This document shows positions 61,827-64,000 of a stretch of 64,000 nucleotides of DNA, piece after piece. The stretch covers positions 2,012,501 through 2,076,500 of the forward strand of contig OY282361.1 in the NCBI GenBank assembly GCA_958295645.1, given 5' to 3'. Made by a program: the position numbers and the translations under genes. The number at the start of each line of letters is the position of its first letter. The stretch's first letter is position 1. The notes under the pieces were generated by a model. That model saw nothing but the letters and a program-made list of their open reading frames with translations. It searched no databases and was not told where the DNA came from. This DNA is from Longimicrobiales bacterium (GTDB taxonomy: Bacteria; Gemmatimonadota; Gemmatimonadetes; Longimicrobiales; Gaopeijiaceae).

Positions 61827-63845
61827 ATGTCCAAAGAAGACGCAACGCTGCAGGCCCTGCTCACCGAGAAGCGCACGTTCCCTCCTCCTCCCGATTTCGC
61901 GGCCGCGATCCGCGACCCGTCCATCTACGAACGAGGCGCCGATCCCGAGTCCTTCTGGGCCGAACACGCCCGCGAGCTTCACTGGTTTCGCAGTTGGGAC
62001 CGTGTGCTGGACTGGAATCCGCCCTACGCCAAGTGGTTCGTCGGAGGCCGGCTCAACGTCGCCTACAACTGCGTGGACCGCCACTTGAACGGCCCCCGGA
62101 CGAACAAGACAGCACTGCTCTGGGAAGGCGAACCCGGAGACCGCCGCCTCTTCACCTACGCCCAACTCGCGACCGAAGTGGGACGCTTCGCGAACGTGCT
62201 CAAGGCACTTGGGGTGAAGAAGGGCGACCGCGTGGCGATCTACCTGCCGATGATCCCGGAGGCCGCCTTCGCCATGCTGGCCTGCGCGAGGATCGGCGCG
62301 CCGCATTCGGTCGTGTTCGGCGGCTTCAGCGCCAACTCGCTGGCGGACCGGATCAACGACGCCCAGGCCAAGGTCCTGGTCACGGCCGACGGCGGCTGGC
62401 GGCGCGGAAAGTGGGTGCCGCTCAAGCGCAATGCCGACCGGGCCGTGACGAGCTGTCCTTCGATCGAGCACGTGCTTGTCGTGGCCAGGGGCGGAGCCGG
62501 CTCGTCCGGCGAGAACGACAGCCGCGGGGGGGACGACGACAGCGACGGCGACGGCGGACGAGGCGACGGAAGCGCGTCCGGCAACGCGAACGCCGAGCCG
62601 CCGGGCGGACGCGACCGCTGGTACCACGAAATGGCCGCGAACGCCAACGCCGAATGCGAACCCGAAGCCATGGACTCCGAGGACTTGCTCTTCATCCTCT
62701 ACACCTCCGGCACCACGGGCAAGCCGAAGGGGGTGGTTCACACCACCGGCGGATATCTGACCCAAGTGCACGCGACCATGAAGACGGTGTTCGATCTCAA
62801 GGAGGACGACGTCTACTGGTGCACGGCGGACGTGGGCTGGGTCACGGGCCACAGCTACATCGTCTACGGACCGCTCGCGGCGGGGGCGACGGTGGTCATG
62901 TACGAGGGCGCGCCCGACTGGCCCGCCAAGGATCGCTTCTGGCGAATCTGCGAAGACTACGGCGTCACGATCTTCTATACGGCGCCGACCGCCATCCGCG
63001 CGTTCATGCAATGGGGCGAGGACTGGCCCGGCCGGTGCGACCTGAGCCGCCTGCGGCTGCTGGGAAGCGTGGGCGAGCCCATCAATCCCGAGGCGTGGAC
63101 GTGGTACCACCGGGTGATCGGCGGCGAACGCTGTCCCATCGTGGACACGTGGTGGCAGACCGAGACCGGGGCGATCATGATCACGCCCCTGCCGGGGATC
63201 ACCCACACGAAGCCCGGCAGCGCCTGCGGCCCCTTCCCTGGAATCGAAACGGCGATTCTCGACGAGGCGGGCAGGGCGGTGGACGCGGGCTACTTGGCCG
63301 TCACCCGGCCCTGGCCTTCGATGCTGCGCACCGTCTACGGCGACGACGAGCGCTTTCGGCAACAGTACTGGTCCAAATGGGACGGCCTGTACTTCCCGGG
63401 CGACGGCGCCAAGCGGGACGAAGACGGCTATCTGTGGATTCTGGGTCGCGTCGACGACGTGCTGAACGTCGCCGGCCACCGAATCGGCACGATGGAGGTC
63501 GAGAGCGCGCTGGTGGAGCATCCGGCCGTGGCCGAGGCCGCGGTCGTGGGAAAGGAGCACGCGGTGAAGGGTCAGGCCATCGCCGCCTTCGTGACGTTGA
63601 TGGAGGAGGCTGCGGGCGACGAAGAACTGGCCGCCGAGCTCAAGGCGCACGTCGCGGGCAGCATTGGCGCGATCGCGCGGCCCGAGGTCGTCTTCTTCGC
63701 AACGGCCCTGCCCAAGACGAGGTCCGGCAAGATCATGCGCCGACTTCTGGGCGACGTGGCGGCCGGCCGCGCTCTCGGCGACACCACGACGCTGGCCGAT
63801 CCCTCCGTGGTCGATCAGCTGAAGCAACAGTACGAAGCGACATGA
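61827..63845 (+). CDS. acs: Acetyl-CoA synthetase with a low-complexity insertion
   Basis: A 672-residue AMP-forming enzyme that activates acetate to acetyl-CoA. Key motifs: [20 protein letters not shown] near the N-terminus, the P-loop [19 protein letters not shown] (about residues 292-310), [28 protein letters not shown], the hinge region [20 protein letters not shown], and [13 protein letters not shown] near the end with the regulatory acetylation lysine. Residues about 221-262 are an extra Gly/Asp/Ser/Asn-rich segment ([20 protein letters not shown]) not expected in the family. ATG 61827 is chosen since similarity begins soon after; upstream in-frame sequence is not conserved. Confidence 0.95.
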   Translation: MSKEDATLQALLTEKRTFPPPPDFAAAIRDPSIYERGADPESFWAEHARELHWFRSWDRVLDWNPPYAKWFVGGRLNVAYNCVDRHLNGPRTNKTALLWEGEPGDRRLFTYAQLATEVGRFANVLKALGVKKGDRVAIYLPMIPEAAFAMLACARIGAPHSVVFGGFSANSLADRINDAQAKVLVTADGGWRRGKWVPLKRNADRAVTSCPSIEHVLVVARGGAGSSGENDSRGGDDDSDGDGGRGDGSASGNANAEPPGGRDRWYHEMAANANAECEPEAMDSEDLLFILYTSGTTGKPKGVVHTTGGYLTQVHATMKTVFDLKEDDVYWCTADVGWVTGHSYIVYGPLAAGATVVMYEGAPDWPAKDRFWRICEDYGVTIFYTAPTAIRAFMQWGEDWPGRCDLSRLRLLGSVGEPINPEAWTWYHRVIGGERCPIVDTWWQTETGAIMITPLPGITHTKPGSACGPFPGIETAILDEAGRAVDAGYLAVTRPWPSMLRTVYGDDERFRQQYWSKWDGLYFPGDGAKRDEDGYLWILGRVDDVLNVAGHRIGTMEVESALVEHPAVAEAAVVGKEHAVKGQAIAAFVTLMEEAAGDEELAAELKAHVAGSIGAIARPEVVFFATALPKTRSGKIMRRLLGDVAAGRALGDTTTLADPSVVDQLKQQYEAT

Positions 63846-63875
63846 CCAGGGGGCAGGGCCGCGAGACGAAGCGGA

Positions 63876-64000
63876 CTAGAGCACGGCCTTCCCGGCCTTC
63901 AGTCTCCTGACCAGAGTCCAACCCAGCGCCTGCGTAACGCTTGCCGCCACGCCGGCCCGCACGACGTTGCCGTACCCCGGGAGCCATCGCAGCAACAGGC
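63876..64000 (-). CDS. C-terminal end of a membrane-associated protein (partial)
   Basis: The minus strand from the right edge reads LLLRWLPGYGNVVRAGVAAS, then VTQALGWTLVRRLKAGKAVL and a TAG at 63876-63878. The text LPGYGNVV-AGVAASVTQALGW is like the C-terminal DUF697-type segment of membrane-associated GTPase family proteins. Only about 40 residues are present, so the assignment is tentative. It converges with acs. Confidence 0.45.
   Translation of the reverse strand, partial: LLLRWLPGYGNVVRAGVAASVTQALGWTLVRRLKAGKAVL

Overview
The window is very GC-rich, with dense genes, frequent ATGA-type overlaps and many GTG or TTG starts. It encodes lipoproteins, a 6-bladed beta-propeller lipoprotein, a c-type cytochrome fused to a beta-barrel, an exported S9 peptidase and an exported creatininase-like protein. 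This suggests a Gram-negative heterotroph of Gemmatimonadota type. That placement is inference from gene style only: there is no rRNA gene here.

Layout. 0-3 kb: tryptophan 2,3-dioxygenase (kynA) behind a 5'-truncated Schlafen-type regulator, then about 0.9 kb without a gene. 3-9.4 kb: a plus-strand run of creatininase-like protein, a peroxiredoxin with an in-frame UGA at the catalytic cysteine position, and a four-gene Gld-type ABC exporter set. 9.4-14.3 kb: GCS2 ligase, family 5 uracil-DNA glycosylase, msrA, a voltage-gated cation channel, a DUF1707/LiaF-like protein and a bacilliredoxin. 14.4-22.8 kb: three subunits of a molybdenum hydroxylase of 4-hydroxybenzoyl-CoA reductase type, interrupted by a DUF1460 gene and by tandem repeats, then thiolase, alcohol dehydrogenase and a decayed hydrolase. 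22.8-29.7 kb: tRNA-Lys, PhoD-like phosphatase, the queD/zinc-ribbon/rplS/rnhB operon, a methyltransferase and an amidohydrolase. 29.8-43.7 kb: a minus-strand defence-type island of two WYL regulators, a DUF4143 ATPase, an Eco57I-like adenine methyltransferase with a broken C-terminus, an XRE-ImmA/IrrE protein, the wreck of a DUF4411 PIN toxin, a PLD-SNF2 helicase and a Fic protein. 44-50 kb: small metabolic genes, an aminotransferase, RidA, and an ArsC/Spx-like protein with a second in-frame UGA at a redox cysteine position. 50-64 kb: S9 peptidase; a minus-strand cluster with two cysteine-rich exported mini-proteins, ECF sigma factor, DsbA-like protein and beta-propeller lipoprotein; AraC regulator with a pentahaem cytochrome and a cytochrome-barrel fusion; a LOG-family protein; and acetyl-CoA synthetase.

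Strongest observations. (1) Two separate thiol-redox genes each have UGA exactly where the family has its catalytic cysteine. Each is followed by a SECIS-like hairpin with its apical loop about 22-24 nt downstream, so both are best read as selenoprotein genes. (2) The defence island shows remodelling: a methyltransferase broken at a duplicated, out-of-frame WRARP motif, an internally deleted PIN toxin and a truncated M20 peptidase. (3) Short tandem repeats sit on two of the gene junctions in the molybdenum hydroxylase operon. No CRISPR array, insertion sequence or rRNA gene was seen.
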